From Methyloprofundus sp. (GTDB lineage: Bacteria > Pseudomonadota > Gammaproteobacteria > Methylococcales > Methylomonadaceae): a stretch of DNA of 35,075 nt. The stretch lies in NCBI GenBank assembly GCA_014859465.1, contig JACUUF010000027.1, positions 1 through 35,075 on the forward strand. The letters are read 5' to 3'. The notes below the pieces were generated by a model, which saw only the letters and a program-made list of their open reading frames with translations, did no database searches and was not told the DNA's origin. The translations under genes were made by a program, and so were the position numbers. Below, piece after piece: positions 24,776-32,094 of this stretch (position 1 is its first letter; every line of letters starts with the position of its first letter).

Positions 24776-25459
24776 ATGAAAAAAACCACTAAAACTTTAA
24801 CAACACTAGGTACTGCTTTAGCATCTTCATTCGCTGCATCTGCGGTTAATGCTGAGAGCAACCCATTTGCAATGACTGAATTAAGCAGCGGCTATATGCA
24901 GCTTGCTCAAGCAGACAAAGCCGAGGAAATGAAGTGCGGCTCGACAATGAAAATGGATAAAAAAACCGAAGCGGCTTGTGGCGAAGGCAAGTGTGGCGGC
25001 ATGATGGCAAACGGCAAAATGAAAAAAGGCCTAGAGCAATCTTGTGGCGCTATGATGAAAGGCAAAGAAGGTGCTTGTGGTGATCTGCAAGAAAAAGCAT
25101 CGACTGGAAAAGCAAAGAATAAAGGCTTCACTGTTAATAAATCAGGCTGGGGCAATAAGAAAGCATCTGAAATGAAAAAAATGGACATGAGTAAAGACAT
25201 GGACATGACAGGTGAAACGAATACGGACAAAGGAATGCAAGGCATGTGCGGCGGTATGATGCAAGATGGCAAAATGAAAGAGGGCATGGAGCACAAATGT
25301 GGGGCAATGATGAAAGGTAAAGAAGGTATGTGTGGCATGGGTGACATGAAGGGCATGGATATGAAAGATGGCATGGGTGACATGAAGGGCATGGATATGA
25401 AAGGCAAAGAAGCAAGTTGCGGCGTTATGGTGACGCCTGAGCAAGCAGCTGGTAACTAA
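24776..25459 (+). CDS. Secreted Met/Cys-rich HvfA-like low-complexity protein (possible RiPP precursor)
   Basis: A 227-residue protein. Residues 1-26 form a signal peptide ending AVNA. Residues 29-46 read NPFAMTELSSGYMQLAQA, which resembles the start of the secreted low-complexity proteins (COG3767/HvfA type) that are substrates of MNIO (DUF692) enzymes. It has nine Cys (54, 68, 73, 90, 101, 158, 175, 186, 215). Cys73 lies in an EGKCG motif (70-74), where HvfA Cys are converted to oxazolone/thioamide copper ligands. A 30-residue module at 73-102 recurs at 158-187 (23 of 30 identical), joined by a Lys/Met linker. A Met-rich MGDMKGMDMK tandem repeat follows. It lies 50 bases after sucD with a strong GAGGG site. 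No MNIO or HvfC-like gene is adjacent. Copper or metal binding is inferred. Confidence 0.7.
   Translation: MKKTTKTLTTLGTALASSFAASAVNAESNPFAMTELSSGYMQLAQADKAEEMKCGSTMKMDKKTEAACGEGKCGGMMANGKMKKGLEQSCGAMMKGKEGACGDLQEKASTGKAKNKGFTVNKSGWGNKKASEMKKMDMSKDMDMTGETNTDKGMQGMCGGMMQDGKMKEGMEHKCGAMMKGKEGMCGMGDMKGMDMKDGMGDMKGMDMKGKEASCGVMVTPEQAAGN
25337..25408 (+). repeat. 36-bp tandem repeat encoding a Met-rich dodecapeptide
   Basis: Two head-to-tail 36-base units (25337-25372 and 25373-25408) encode MGDMKGMDMK plus two residues, at 188-199 and 200-211 of the Met/Cys-rich protein. They are identical for their first 30 bases and diverge only in the last two codons, so the duplication is recent. Confidence 0.85.
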
Positions 25460-25511
25460 CACTCAATACACACTTATGTTAAAGAGGGCCTTAGCAAGGC
25501 ACATTGAATAA

Positions 25512-25580
25512 AACCCGAAACTGTATTTATAGCACTGCCGGTCGTTTAAGGGCTGGCAGTGCTTCGGGTATTATTTATTG
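25512..25580 (+). terminator. Hairpin terminator candidate after the Met/Cys-rich gene
   Basis: AGCACTGCC (25531-25539) pairs with GGCAGTGCT (25555-25563), and ACCCGAA (from 25513) can extend the stem by pairing with TTCGGGT after a bulge. ATTATTTATTGTT follows. The stem is strong though the T-tract is broken. It would separate the sucCD region from hemW. Confidence 0.5.
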
Positions 25581-25657
25581 TTGACGCCTTAACTCTATTG
25601 TTGGAGCTAAGACCCTCCCACACAAAGCTCTAACCCCATCCATTCAGATATTCTCTA

Positions 25658-26806
25658 GTGCCTCAATCCTCTATTCCGCTTAGTCTCTACATTCATTTCC
25701 CGTGGTGCATACAAAAATGTCCCTATTGCGATTTTAATTCTCATAAGGCTAGCAGTACTTTGCCTGAAGATCGATATATTGAGGCTTTATTAAGTGATTT
25801 AGCGCAAGATATTGCTCAATTTGCAGAAACGCGCCCTATTCAAAGCATTTTTATGGGCGGCGGCACACCGAGTTTATTTTCTGCGCGACACATACAGCGA
25901 TTGCTCATAGGTATTCAAAAGCAACTAGCTTTTGCTGAGAATATAGAAATTACCTTGGAGGCAAATCCCGGTACTTTTGAAAGTGAAAAATTTACCGATT
26001 ATAGAGCGATAGGTATTAACCGCCTTTCTATCGGCATACAAAGTTTTCATGATCAGCATTTAAAACGCTTAGGACGTATTCATTGTGCCCAAGAAGCGCT
26101 ACGCGCAGTGGCAATTGCTCAACAAGCTGGCTTTGATAATCTTAATTTAGATTTAATGTTCGGCTTACCCGATAGCAGCGAACAAGATAGTATTGATGAT
26201 GTGGTACAAGCGATAGCTTTGCAGCCCAGCCATATATCTTTTTATCAGTTGACCTTAGAGCCGAATACTTATTTTCATAAATACCCGCCGGTATTACCTG
26301 AAGATGATGCTATTTTTAATAGCCAATTAGCTTGCCAAGACTTATTAGCGCAACACGGCTATTTGCAATATGAAATCTCCGCTTATGCACAAGCAGATAA
26401 GCCGTGTAGACACAATCTTAATTATTGGTCGTTTGGCGATTATCTAGGCATAGGAGCCGGCGCGCATGGCAAAATAACGCAAAACACGCCTGATCAGATT
26501 GTGCGCACGATGAAACCGAAGCAGCCAGAACAATATCTCCAGCAAGACAAAAGCGATAGGCTTGCCCAAGCGATAAAGAGTAATGATTTAGCACTCGAAT
26601 TTGTGATGAATAATTTGCGTTTAAAGATTGGTTTCAGTCTTGATATTTATACGCAAAGGACGGGCCTAAGTGCGCTAACATTAGAACCTGCTTTAACTCA
26701 CTGCCTGCAACAAGGCTTATTAGTTGCGCATAAGCAACATTATTTTTGCTCAGAAAAAGGCTGGTACTTTCTGGACAGTATTTTAGAAAAATTTCTTGAC
26801 TCATAA
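25658..26806 (+). CDS. hemW: HemW, radical SAM haem chaperone
   Basis: A 382-residue radical SAM protein. The cluster motif C-x3-C-x2-C is C17-C21-C24 (WCIQKCPYC), followed by FMGGGTPSLF for SAM binding. The HemW-specific HNLNYW stretch, which separates it from true coproporphyrinogen oxidase HemN, is present in PCRHNLNYWSFGDYLGIGAGAHG. Older annotation as oxygen-independent coproporphyrinogen oxidase would be wrong. The start appears to be GTG at 25658, nine codons before YIHFPWC. It is followed 15 bases later by pyrE. Confidence 0.92.
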   Translation: MPQSSIPLSLYIHFPWCIQKCPYCDFNSHKASSTLPEDRYIEALLSDLAQDIAQFAETRPIQSIFMGGGTPSLFSARHIQRLLIGIQKQLAFAENIEITLEANPGTFESEKFTDYRAIGINRLSIGIQSFHDQHLKRLGRIHCAQEALRAVAIAQQAGFDNLNLDLMFGLPDSSEQDSIDDVVQAIALQPSHISFYQLTLEPNTYFHKYPPVLPEDDAIFNSQLACQDLLAQHGYLQYEISAYAQADKPCRHNLNYWSFGDYLGIGAGAHGKITQNTPDQIVRTMKPKQPEQYLQQDKSDRLAQAIKSNDLALEFVMNNLRLKIGFSLDIYTQRTGLSALTLEPALTHCLQQGLLVAHKQHYFCSEKGWYFLDSILEKFLDS

Positions 26807-26821
26807 CATAGGATTAATCAA

Positions 26822-27463
26822 ATGCTTGATTATCAAAAACAATTTATTCAATATTCACTGGAATGCGGTGTCTTAAAATTTGGTCAATTCCATTTAAAAT
26901 CAGGGCGCACCAGTCCTTATTTTTTTAATACCGGTTTATTTAATACGGGCGCTAAATTAGCTAAATTAGGCGAATTTTATGCACAAGCGCTGATCCATTC
27001 GAAAATAAAAGTCGATATTTTATACGGCCCAGCTTATAAAGGCATTCCTTTAGTTTGCACGACCTCGATCGCTTATGCGCAGCTGCAAAAAAGCGATATT
27101 CCCTTTGCTTTTAACCGTAAAGAAGCAAAAGATCATGGCGAAGGTGGAAATGTAGTCGGTGCGCCTTTAAAAGGCAATGTCTTGATTTTGGATGATGTGA
27201 TTACGGCCGGAACTTCGGTGCGCGAGTCGGTAGTAATTATTAATGATGCAGGCGCAACAGCCGCTGGCGTACTAATTGCATTGGATCGCCAAGAAAAAGG
27301 TGAAAATGATATTTCGGCAATACAAGAAGTAAGCTACCGTTTTGATATGCCTGTGGTTGCCATTATTGCTTTAGAGCATATTATTGAATTTATTGAGTCT
27401 GATGCTTCTTATGCTATGAATATCGCTGCTATTAGGGAGTATCAGCAGCAATATGGTATTTAG
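26822..27463 (+). CDS. pyrE: Orotate phosphoribosyltransferase
   Basis: A 213-residue enzyme converting orotate plus PRPP to orotidine 5'-phosphate (E. coli PyrE is 213). It has FHLKSGRTSPYFFNTGLF, the substrate loop ILYGPAYKGIPLV, the mobile loop FNRKEAKDHGEGG, and the PRPP site NVLILDDVITAGTSV. It is probably co-transcribed with hemW. This is the second pyrimidine gene group in the window after pyrR-pyrB-pyrC'. Confidence 0.95.
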   Translation: MLDYQKQFIQYSLECGVLKFGQFHLKSGRTSPYFFNTGLFNTGAKLAKLGEFYAQALIHSKIKVDILYGPAYKGIPLVCTTSIAYAQLQKSDIPFAFNRKEAKDHGEGGNVVGAPLKGNVLILDDVITAGTSVRESVVIINDAGATAAGVLIALDRQEKGENDISAIQEVSYRFDMPVVAIIALEHIIEFIESDASYAMNIAAIREYQQQYGI

Positions 27464-27474
27464 ACTATAACGAC

Positions 27475-27512
27475 TGAGAGCGCAGAGATTCAGTTTTTCC
27501 CTGCGCTTTCGG
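27475..27512. terminator. Hairpin between convergent pyrE and ilvE
   Basis: AGCGCAG (27479-27485) and CTGCGCT (27501-27507) form a 7-bp stem, extendable by two pairs past one mismatch, in the 61-bp gap between convergent genes. It could end transcription from either side, though no long T-run is present. Confidence 0.5.
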
Positions 27513-27524
27513 CGTTTAATGTTG

Positions 27525-28451
27525 TTATTTAATCCGTGCTAACCACTCGCTATGGTCAGATCTACGACCATGCACGTAATCAAAGTACAAAGTCTGAATT
27601 TTTTCGGTAATAGGACCGCGCGCGCCCGAACCAATTTTACGGTCATCGTATTCACGAATCGGCGTTACTTCAGCAGCAGAACCGGTAAAAAAGGCTTCAT
27701 CTGCAACATAAACTTCATCCCGGGTAATACGTTTTTCTTTAACTTCTATGCCTTGTTCTTGCGCAATCGTTAGGATGGTGTCACGAGTAATCCCTTCTAA
27801 TGCCGAAGTGGTTTCTGGCGTATAAATAATGCCATTACGCACGATAAATAAATTTTCACCACTGCCTTCAGCAACAAAACCTTGATGGTCAAGTAATAGC
27901 GCCTCATCGTAACCTGCCGCTAATGCTTCTTGCAGAGCCAAGATAGAGTTAATGTAATTGCCGTTAGCTTTGGCTTTACACATCGTGCTGTTAACGTGGT
28001 TGCGTGTGTAAGAAGAGGTACGGATACGAATACCTTTTTGCATACTTTCAGCGCCTAAATAAGCGCCCCATTCCCAAGCAGCAATCATCATGTGGACTTT
28101 AAGGTTGTCTGCTCGTAAACCCATGCCTTCAGAGCCATAAAAACACATCGAGCGAATATAGCCGCTGTCTAAATTATTTTTACTAATCGCATCTTTATGT
28201 GCTTGATTAACCTCTTCTTTAGAAAAGGGAATCGCCATATTCATAATGTGCGCAGAACGATATAAGCGGTCAGTATGCTCTTCTAGCTTGAAAATGGCAG
28301 GGCCTTGATCAGTATGGTAAGCTCTTAAACCTTCAAAAACACCCGCACCATAGTGTAAGGTGTGCGTCAGAACATGCACTTTCGCATCACGCCATTCGAC
28401 CCACTCGCCATCCATCCAGATTTTGCCGTCTCTATCATCCATTGTCTTCAT
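27525..28451 (-). CDS. ilvE: Branched-chain amino acid aminotransferase
   Basis: A 308-residue PLP enzyme of fold type IV catalysing the last step of valine, leucine and isoleucine synthesis (E. coli IlvE is 309). It has HTLHYGAGVFEGLRAY near the N-terminus, CKAKANGNYINSILA with the PLP-binding Lys, GFVAEGSGENLFIVRNG and FFTGSAAEVTPI. It is divergent from the cytochrome gene at 28645 and convergent with pyrE. Confidence 0.94.
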   Translation of the reverse strand: MKTMDDRDGKIWMDGEWVEWRDAKVHVLTHTLHYGAGVFEGLRAYHTDQGPAIFKLEEHTDRLYRSAHIMNMAIPFSKEEVNQAHKDAISKNNLDSGYIRSMCFYGSEGMGLRADNLKVHMMIAAWEWGAYLGAESMQKGIRIRTSSYTRNHVNSTMCKAKANGNYINSILALQEALAAGYDEALLLDHQGFVAEGSGENLFIVRNGIIYTPETTSALEGITRDTILTIAQEQGIEVKEKRITRDEVYVADEAFFTGSAAEVTPIREYDDRKIGSGARGPITEKIQTLYFDYVHGRRSDHSEWLARIK

Positions 28452-28644
28452 TGTAATTACACCTATATTCGTAAAAAATCATTACTTGCTATTAACCAAT
28501 ATTATACTGGCATTATCTAGGAATCATGTATCTTAGTTGTGCTGCATGATAAAAAATTAACGATGATAGGACAATGAATTTTAGTCGAATATCGCTATAT
28601 CATATAAAATAGCATTTTCTAATATACAACTAATCTACCCGACT

Positions 28645-29535
28645 ATGACTAATCTTAAAATCACTTTAAGTGAGCTCGATACCCCAGTAAAAGTGCTGTT
28701 TACTGGCTATTTAACGACCGTGGCTATCGGTTATCTTTTTGCTCTAATCCAAATATTATTTACCCATGGTATGGCCGATGGGAAATTTGGTTTATCAATC
28801 GATGATATTGTTTATAGTTATTACGGTAACCGCTCGGGTACCGTGCTAGAAAAGAAACTAAACGGCTCTATGAAAGATAAAGCGACCGAGCAAGAGAACT
28901 TTAAAATCATGCAATGGGTGCGAGATGGCGCTGATGAAATGGAGTATACCAATTTAAAAATTGATAAAATTATTGAACAAAAATGTGTGCTGTGTCACAA
29001 CGAAGGCGCGTCAGGTATTCCTGATTTTTCTGAATTTGAAAACCTAAAAGAAGTGACTAAAGAAGATGAAGGCGCAACCTTTAGCTCATTAACACGCGTT
29101 TCGCATATTCATTTATTTGGTATCAGTTTTATTTTTATGTTTGTTGGGCTTATTTTCAGCTTCTCAACCACAGCTTCAAGCAAATATAAAAGTATTGCAA
29201 TCGGCATGCCTTATGCCTTTCTTATTGTTGATATTTTATCCTGGTGGCTGACTAAATTACATCCCATGTTTGCCTCATTAGTTATGCTTGCCGGAGCGGG
29301 TATGGGCGCTTCATTTGCGTTTATGTGGATCGTCTCTATTAAAGAGATGTGGTTTATCAATAACCCTTGGTTTTGTGAGCCTGGTTCGCCTTGCCAAAGG
29401 ACTTTAAAAGCTATTTCTGGTTTGGGTTTAAATAGCTTGGCTTTTATTGGCGGTAAATTAAGAAGAAGCATTTTCCCTAAACTGTTTACGCTGATACAAG
29501 ATGGCTTTTCTTGGTTATTTAATAAAATGAAATAA
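28645..29535 (+). CDS. Membrane-bound single-haem c-type cytochrome, unknown role
   Basis: A 296-residue membrane protein. One helix lies at about 16-40, then an extracytoplasmic segment with a haem c site CVLCH (114-118), then three more helices at about 155-175, 185-205 and 208-232, and a basic C-terminal tail. His153 and His155 in RVSHIHLFG are possible quinone- or haem-side ligands. I do not recognise a named enzyme. It resembles uncharacterised membrane cytochromes found near electron-transport genes in proteobacteria. Haem attachment requires the segment to face the periplasm. It is transcribed alone, followed by a strong hairpin. Confidence 0.7.
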   Translation: MTNLKITLSELDTPVKVLFTGYLTTVAIGYLFALIQILFTHGMADGKFGLSIDDIVYSYYGNRSGTVLEKKLNGSMKDKATEQENFKIMQWVRDGADEMEYTNLKIDKIIEQKCVLCHNEGASGIPDFSEFENLKEVTKEDEGATFSSLTRVSHIHLFGISFIFMFVGLIFSFSTTASSKYKSIAIGMPYAFLIVDILSWWLTKLHPMFASLVMLAGAGMGASFAFMWIVSIKEMWFINNPWFCEPGSPCQRTLKAISGLGLNSLAFIGGKLRRSIFPKLFTLIQDGFSWLFNKMK

Positions 29536-29549
29536 GCTTGTTATGCTTT

Positions 29550-29573
29550 GCTACGCACACAAGTGTGCGTAGC
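29550..29573. terminator. Perfect 11-bp-arm inverted repeat after the cytochrome gene
   Basis: GCTACGCACAC and GTGTGCGTAGC flank a 2-base centre, 15 bases after the stop. It is very stable as a hairpin and may end or protect the transcript, although no T-run follows. It directly abuts copy B of the ~196-bp repeat. Confidence 0.55.
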
Positions 29574-29574
29574 T

Positions 29575-29770
29575 CTAAGGAACGTGCATAAAACAATTTC
29601 GACCAGTATCGTATAAAATAGCCAATAACATAAACAAATTAAACTAAGCAATAAGGCGTTAATAACTTGAGTAGGCGTAAAAAAGCTTTAGCTTTTTTAT
29701 CAAGTACAACAATAGCTAAAGCTATTGCACTGCTTATCAAATATCTAACTTAATAAAGGCTTATTCCTAA
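29575..29770. repeat. ~196-bp two-hairpin repeat, copy B
   Basis: It aligns end to end with copy A (11201-11397), same orientation. Shared core stretches include CATAAAACAATTTCGAC, CAATAACATAAACAAATTAA and the hairpins AAAAAAGCT/AGCTTTTTT and AATAGCT/AGCTATT. It fills the gap between the cytochrome gene and the SirB2-like gene. Confidence 0.75.
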
Positions 29771-29791
29771 ACTCTCACTAAAGGAAAAATA

Positions 29792-30148
29792 ATGATTAAA
29801 TCCCTACACATGCTGTTTATCTTATTATCGATCAGCAGTTTTATTATCCGTATTATGCTGGCAGAATTTAAGCCTGCTTTATTGCAAGCTAAACTCGCTA
29901 AAATTGCCCCTCATGTTATTGACACGCTTTTAATATTGACCGGTTTGACTTTAGTTTTCCAAGGCAATTGGTTGTCAGCTGAGTACGGCTGGATCATCAG
30001 TAAGATTATGATCTTATTAGCTTATATTGGGCTTGGTATTGGCGCGATGCGTAATAGCGGAATGAAGCGCTGGGCTTATTTTGCAGGTGCTTTAGTCTGT
30101 TTTGGCTATATTCTATTGATCGCCATTAGTAAGCACGGTTTTATCTAA
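29792..30148 (+). CDS. SirB2-family small membrane protein
   Basis: A 118-residue protein with four hydrophobic helices, matching the SirB2 family in length and pattern (IKSLHMLFILLSISSFIIR, TLLILTGLTLVFQGN, WIISKIMILLAYIGLG). The family is widespread in gammaproteobacteria and of unknown function. AAAGGAAAAATA stands before the ATG. The next gene starts 15 bases downstream, so they probably form an operon. Confidence 0.8.
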   Translation: MIKSLHMLFILLSISSFIIRIMLAEFKPALLQAKLAKIAPHVIDTLLILTGLTLVFQGNWLSAEYGWIISKIMILLAYIGLGIGAMRNSGMKRWAYFAGALVCFGYILLIAISKHGFI

Positions 30149-30163
30149 TATTACTGAATTTTT

Positions 30164-30982
30164 ATGCCTAAACCTTCCTGTTACTTCTTTGCAGCCTTAC
30201 CTTGTGAAGCCAAACCCTTAATTGAGCACTTTAAATTAAAAAAAGAGTTATCGGTGAGCGCCTTTACTATTTATCGAAGTGCCAATATCACACTAACAGT
30301 AACAGGCCTTGGCAAATCAGCAATGGCTGCAGGCGTAGGCTATACCTTAGCTTTATTTCCTGCAGCCGCTTTGCCGGTTATGCTGAATATCGGCATTGCT
30401 GGGCATAAGAACTCTGCTTTAGGTACGGTATTTTCTGCACAGAAAATTATTGATCATGACAGCAGCCGCAATTTTTACCCACAATTAGTCAGTTCACCAC
30501 CTTGCGCAACGCAACTGATAACGACAGTGAGTCAGGCGCAACTAAATTATTCCACCGATACGCTTTATGACATGGAAGCCTCCGCTTTTTATGAAACAGC
30601 GATCCGCTTTAGCTCCAGTGAATTAATTCAGTGCATTAAGATTATTTCTGATAATGAAGATCATCCGAGCACACAGATTAAACCCGCACAGGTCAGTGCA
30701 TGGCTCACAAAGGCACTACCGATCATTGACAGCTATTACCAGCAACTGGGCGAATTAGCGAGCCTAGTTACGCCGACAGATATATCAGAATTTAATGAAA
30801 TGATTAGTCAATCGCGTTTTAGCAGTAACGAAAAAATGCAATTGCACAGCTTATTAAATAAAAGAATGCTTTTAGCGAATGATAAAAAACTTGATTTAAC
30901 GCGGCCTGCACCAGCAACAGGCAAAGAAATTTTGACTTTATTGCGTAATGAAATTGACGCCCTAGCCTTCGGTGGTTTTTAG
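30164..30982 (+). CDS. Nucleoside phosphorylase/MTA-SAH nucleosidase-like protein
   Basis: A 272-residue protein whose first ~200 residues resemble the phosphorylase superfamily. It has FFAALPCEAKPLIEHF, LTVTGLGKSAMAAGVGYTLA, VMLNIGIAGH and LYDMEASAFYETA, in which the Met-Glu pair holds the ribose. IISDNED occupies the position of the base-contacting Asp loop. A ~70-residue C-terminal extension (from about 203), rich in charged helices and ending LTRPAPATGKEILTLLRNE, is not part of the fold. Substrate is not predictable: it could be a salvage nucleosidase or a hopanoid/futalosine-type relative. Confidence 0.65.
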   Translation: MPKPSCYFFAALPCEAKPLIEHFKLKKELSVSAFTIYRSANITLTVTGLGKSAMAAGVGYTLALFPAAALPVMLNIGIAGHKNSALGTVFSAQKIIDHDSSRNFYPQLVSSPPCATQLITTVSQAQLNYSTDTLYDMEASAFYETAIRFSSSELIQCIKIISDNEDHPSTQIKPAQVSAWLTKALPIIDSYYQQLGELASLVTPTDISEFNEMISQSRFSSNEKMQLHSLLNKRMLLANDKKLDLTRPAPATGKEILTLLRNEIDALAFGGF

Positions 30983-31025
30983 CGATTTTGTCCACTAATC
31001 GCGCAGATAATTTTAAACCGAAAAA

Positions 31026-31667
31026 TCAGTTTGCCAAGACCTCATCAAAAACAAGACTGACTTCTTCACATGAAATATTCGCTTGCTCATTACTTAAAAT
31101 ATACTTGGCAAAATGCTCAATGCAGCGCCAGTTTTTAGGCCGGTTAATAAATTGAAACGCGCGTATAAAAAGATATTCTATTTTCAATTCTCGCTCTCTC
31201 GCATCACTAATAAAATACTCCAAATAAACCTGTGCTTGCGCTAAGTCAGAGTGCCCACCATAATTCTTTAAAGCCTTAATATTCACTAGCTGTGGATTGA
31301 ACACCTCATCATCACGTAAGGCAACAAATTTAGCTTCAGCCAAAGGACCTGCGAGCAAGTTGATGACATCGGCTTCATAAGCTTGTTGTAAGCTTTGTTT
31401 TTCTGCGCCAAAATCTAAATAGGTATTTTCAATTTCAGCAACCGGTAAATTATCAATTAAGCGACCGCCTTCAATTTTAGCAAAAAAGGGCGATTCTGCG
31501 CACTCTTGGCGGTTGAAGTTTATTTCAAAGTAAATCGCTGGTAGCTGCTGCTCACGATTACGAATATAAATGGCGGCAACATGTCCTGCTTCATGATAGG
31601 CAATATGCCTATAGCGCTCTTTAGCAGAAGTAACAGGGGCGTTGGGAAAATAATAGGTACGTTGCAT
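31026..31667 (-). CDS. Orphan M41 (FtsH)-like metalloprotease domain protein
   Basis: A 213-residue protein with a zinc-protease motif HEAGH (25-29) in RYRHIAYHEAGHVAAIY, as in the peptidase domain of FtsH. A second region, LLAGPLAEAKFV, matches the A-G-x-x-A-E segment following the M41 active site. There is no AAA ATPase domain and no membrane segment, so it would be a free-standing, soluble peptidase domain. The third metal ligand (an Asp in FtsH) cannot be placed with certainty. It starts just after a minus-strand rho-independent terminator. Function is unknown. Confidence 0.6.
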   Translation of the reverse strand: MQRTYYFPNAPVTSAKERYRHIAYHEAGHVAAIYIRNREQQLPAIYFEINFNRQECAESPFFAKIEGGRLIDNLPVAEIENTYLDFGAEKQSLQQAYEADVINLLAGPLAEAKFVALRDDEVFNPQLVNIKALKNYGGHSDLAQAQVYLEYFISDARERELKIEYLFIRAFQFINRPKNWRCIEHFAKYILSNEQANISCEEVSLVFDEVLAN

Positions 31668-31676
31668 AGCGGTGTC

Positions 31677-31709
31677 CTAAAAAAAAATGCGGCCAGAAGC
31701 CGCATAAGA
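31677..31709 (-). terminator. Rho-independent terminator upstream of the M41-like gene
   Basis: On the minus strand, ATGCGGC-TTCTG-GCCGCAT is followed by T-rich TTTTTTTT. The stem is GC-rich, 7 bp, with a 5-base loop (plus positions 87-93 and 99-105 after 31600). It ends only about 10 bases before the M41-like ATG at 31667, so it acts either as an attenuator of that gene or as the end of an upstream transcript. Confidence 0.75.
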
Positions 31710-32094
31710 GGAAGGAAGTAGCTTTGATTTCCTAGAAAGGGAACGCATTCAAAGTTGGACTTAGTTTAGAGGTATTCTTTGCATCTGGAAATGTGTCAAT
31801 TTGACGCGCGACAATTTGTCGCTGCTCTTGGCATAATAACTGCATAATTTATCTATTTTGCCTATTAAAAATCCAACAAAACCAATGAATTTAGGCTTTC
31901 TTTTAGCCCAAAATAAGTTATATCCCTCACTGCATTGCGGCATATACCCCATTAACAAAAATTGTCTACGATTAAGCTTAATCTGAGCCAGTCACTATGT
32001 TATTCAGCTATTTATTTCTAACGGCAAAACTTGCGCTAAAATAATGCGTTTTAATCTTGCATTCATCATACGCTTTTAGAAAAAACGCCTATCT
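31710..32094. other. Divergent intergenic region, possible leader RNA
   Basis: No convincing gene is seen. Features are a minus-strand TTGACA (31799-31794) without a clear -10, the terminator above, a dyad/promoter pair for the plus strand, and a 23-codon minus-strand open frame (31748-31677) that runs through the terminator but has no ribosome site. A 65-codon minus-strand frame at 31761-31958 also lacks a ribosome site and family likeness. Confidence 0.45.
31808..31837 (+). promoter_or_regulatory. Promoter with overlapping operator-like dyad
   Basis: The extended -10 TGGCATAAT (31829-31837) has CATAAT 5/6 to consensus, and GCGACA (31808-31813, 4/6) lies 18 bases upstream. The -35 is embedded in a dyad GCGACAA-T-TTGTCGC (31808-31822). 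It points towards the GT2 gene at 32095. A repressor binding site is possible. Confidence 0.45.

Noticed and set aside
25337-25408. CRISPR-like direct repeats
   Set aside because: The two units are contiguous with no spacers and are in frame within a coding sequence.
24907-25462. Long minus-strand open frames rich in Pro, His, Ser and Cys opposite the Met/Cys-rich gene
   Set aside because: They are the antisense shadow of a repetitive ATG/AAA-rich coding sequence. They have no ribosome sites and no family likeness, while the plus-strand product has a clear signal peptide.
31761-31958. 65-codon minus-strand open frame
   Set aside because: It has no ribosome site and no family likeness, and it covers the plus-strand promoter and dyad.
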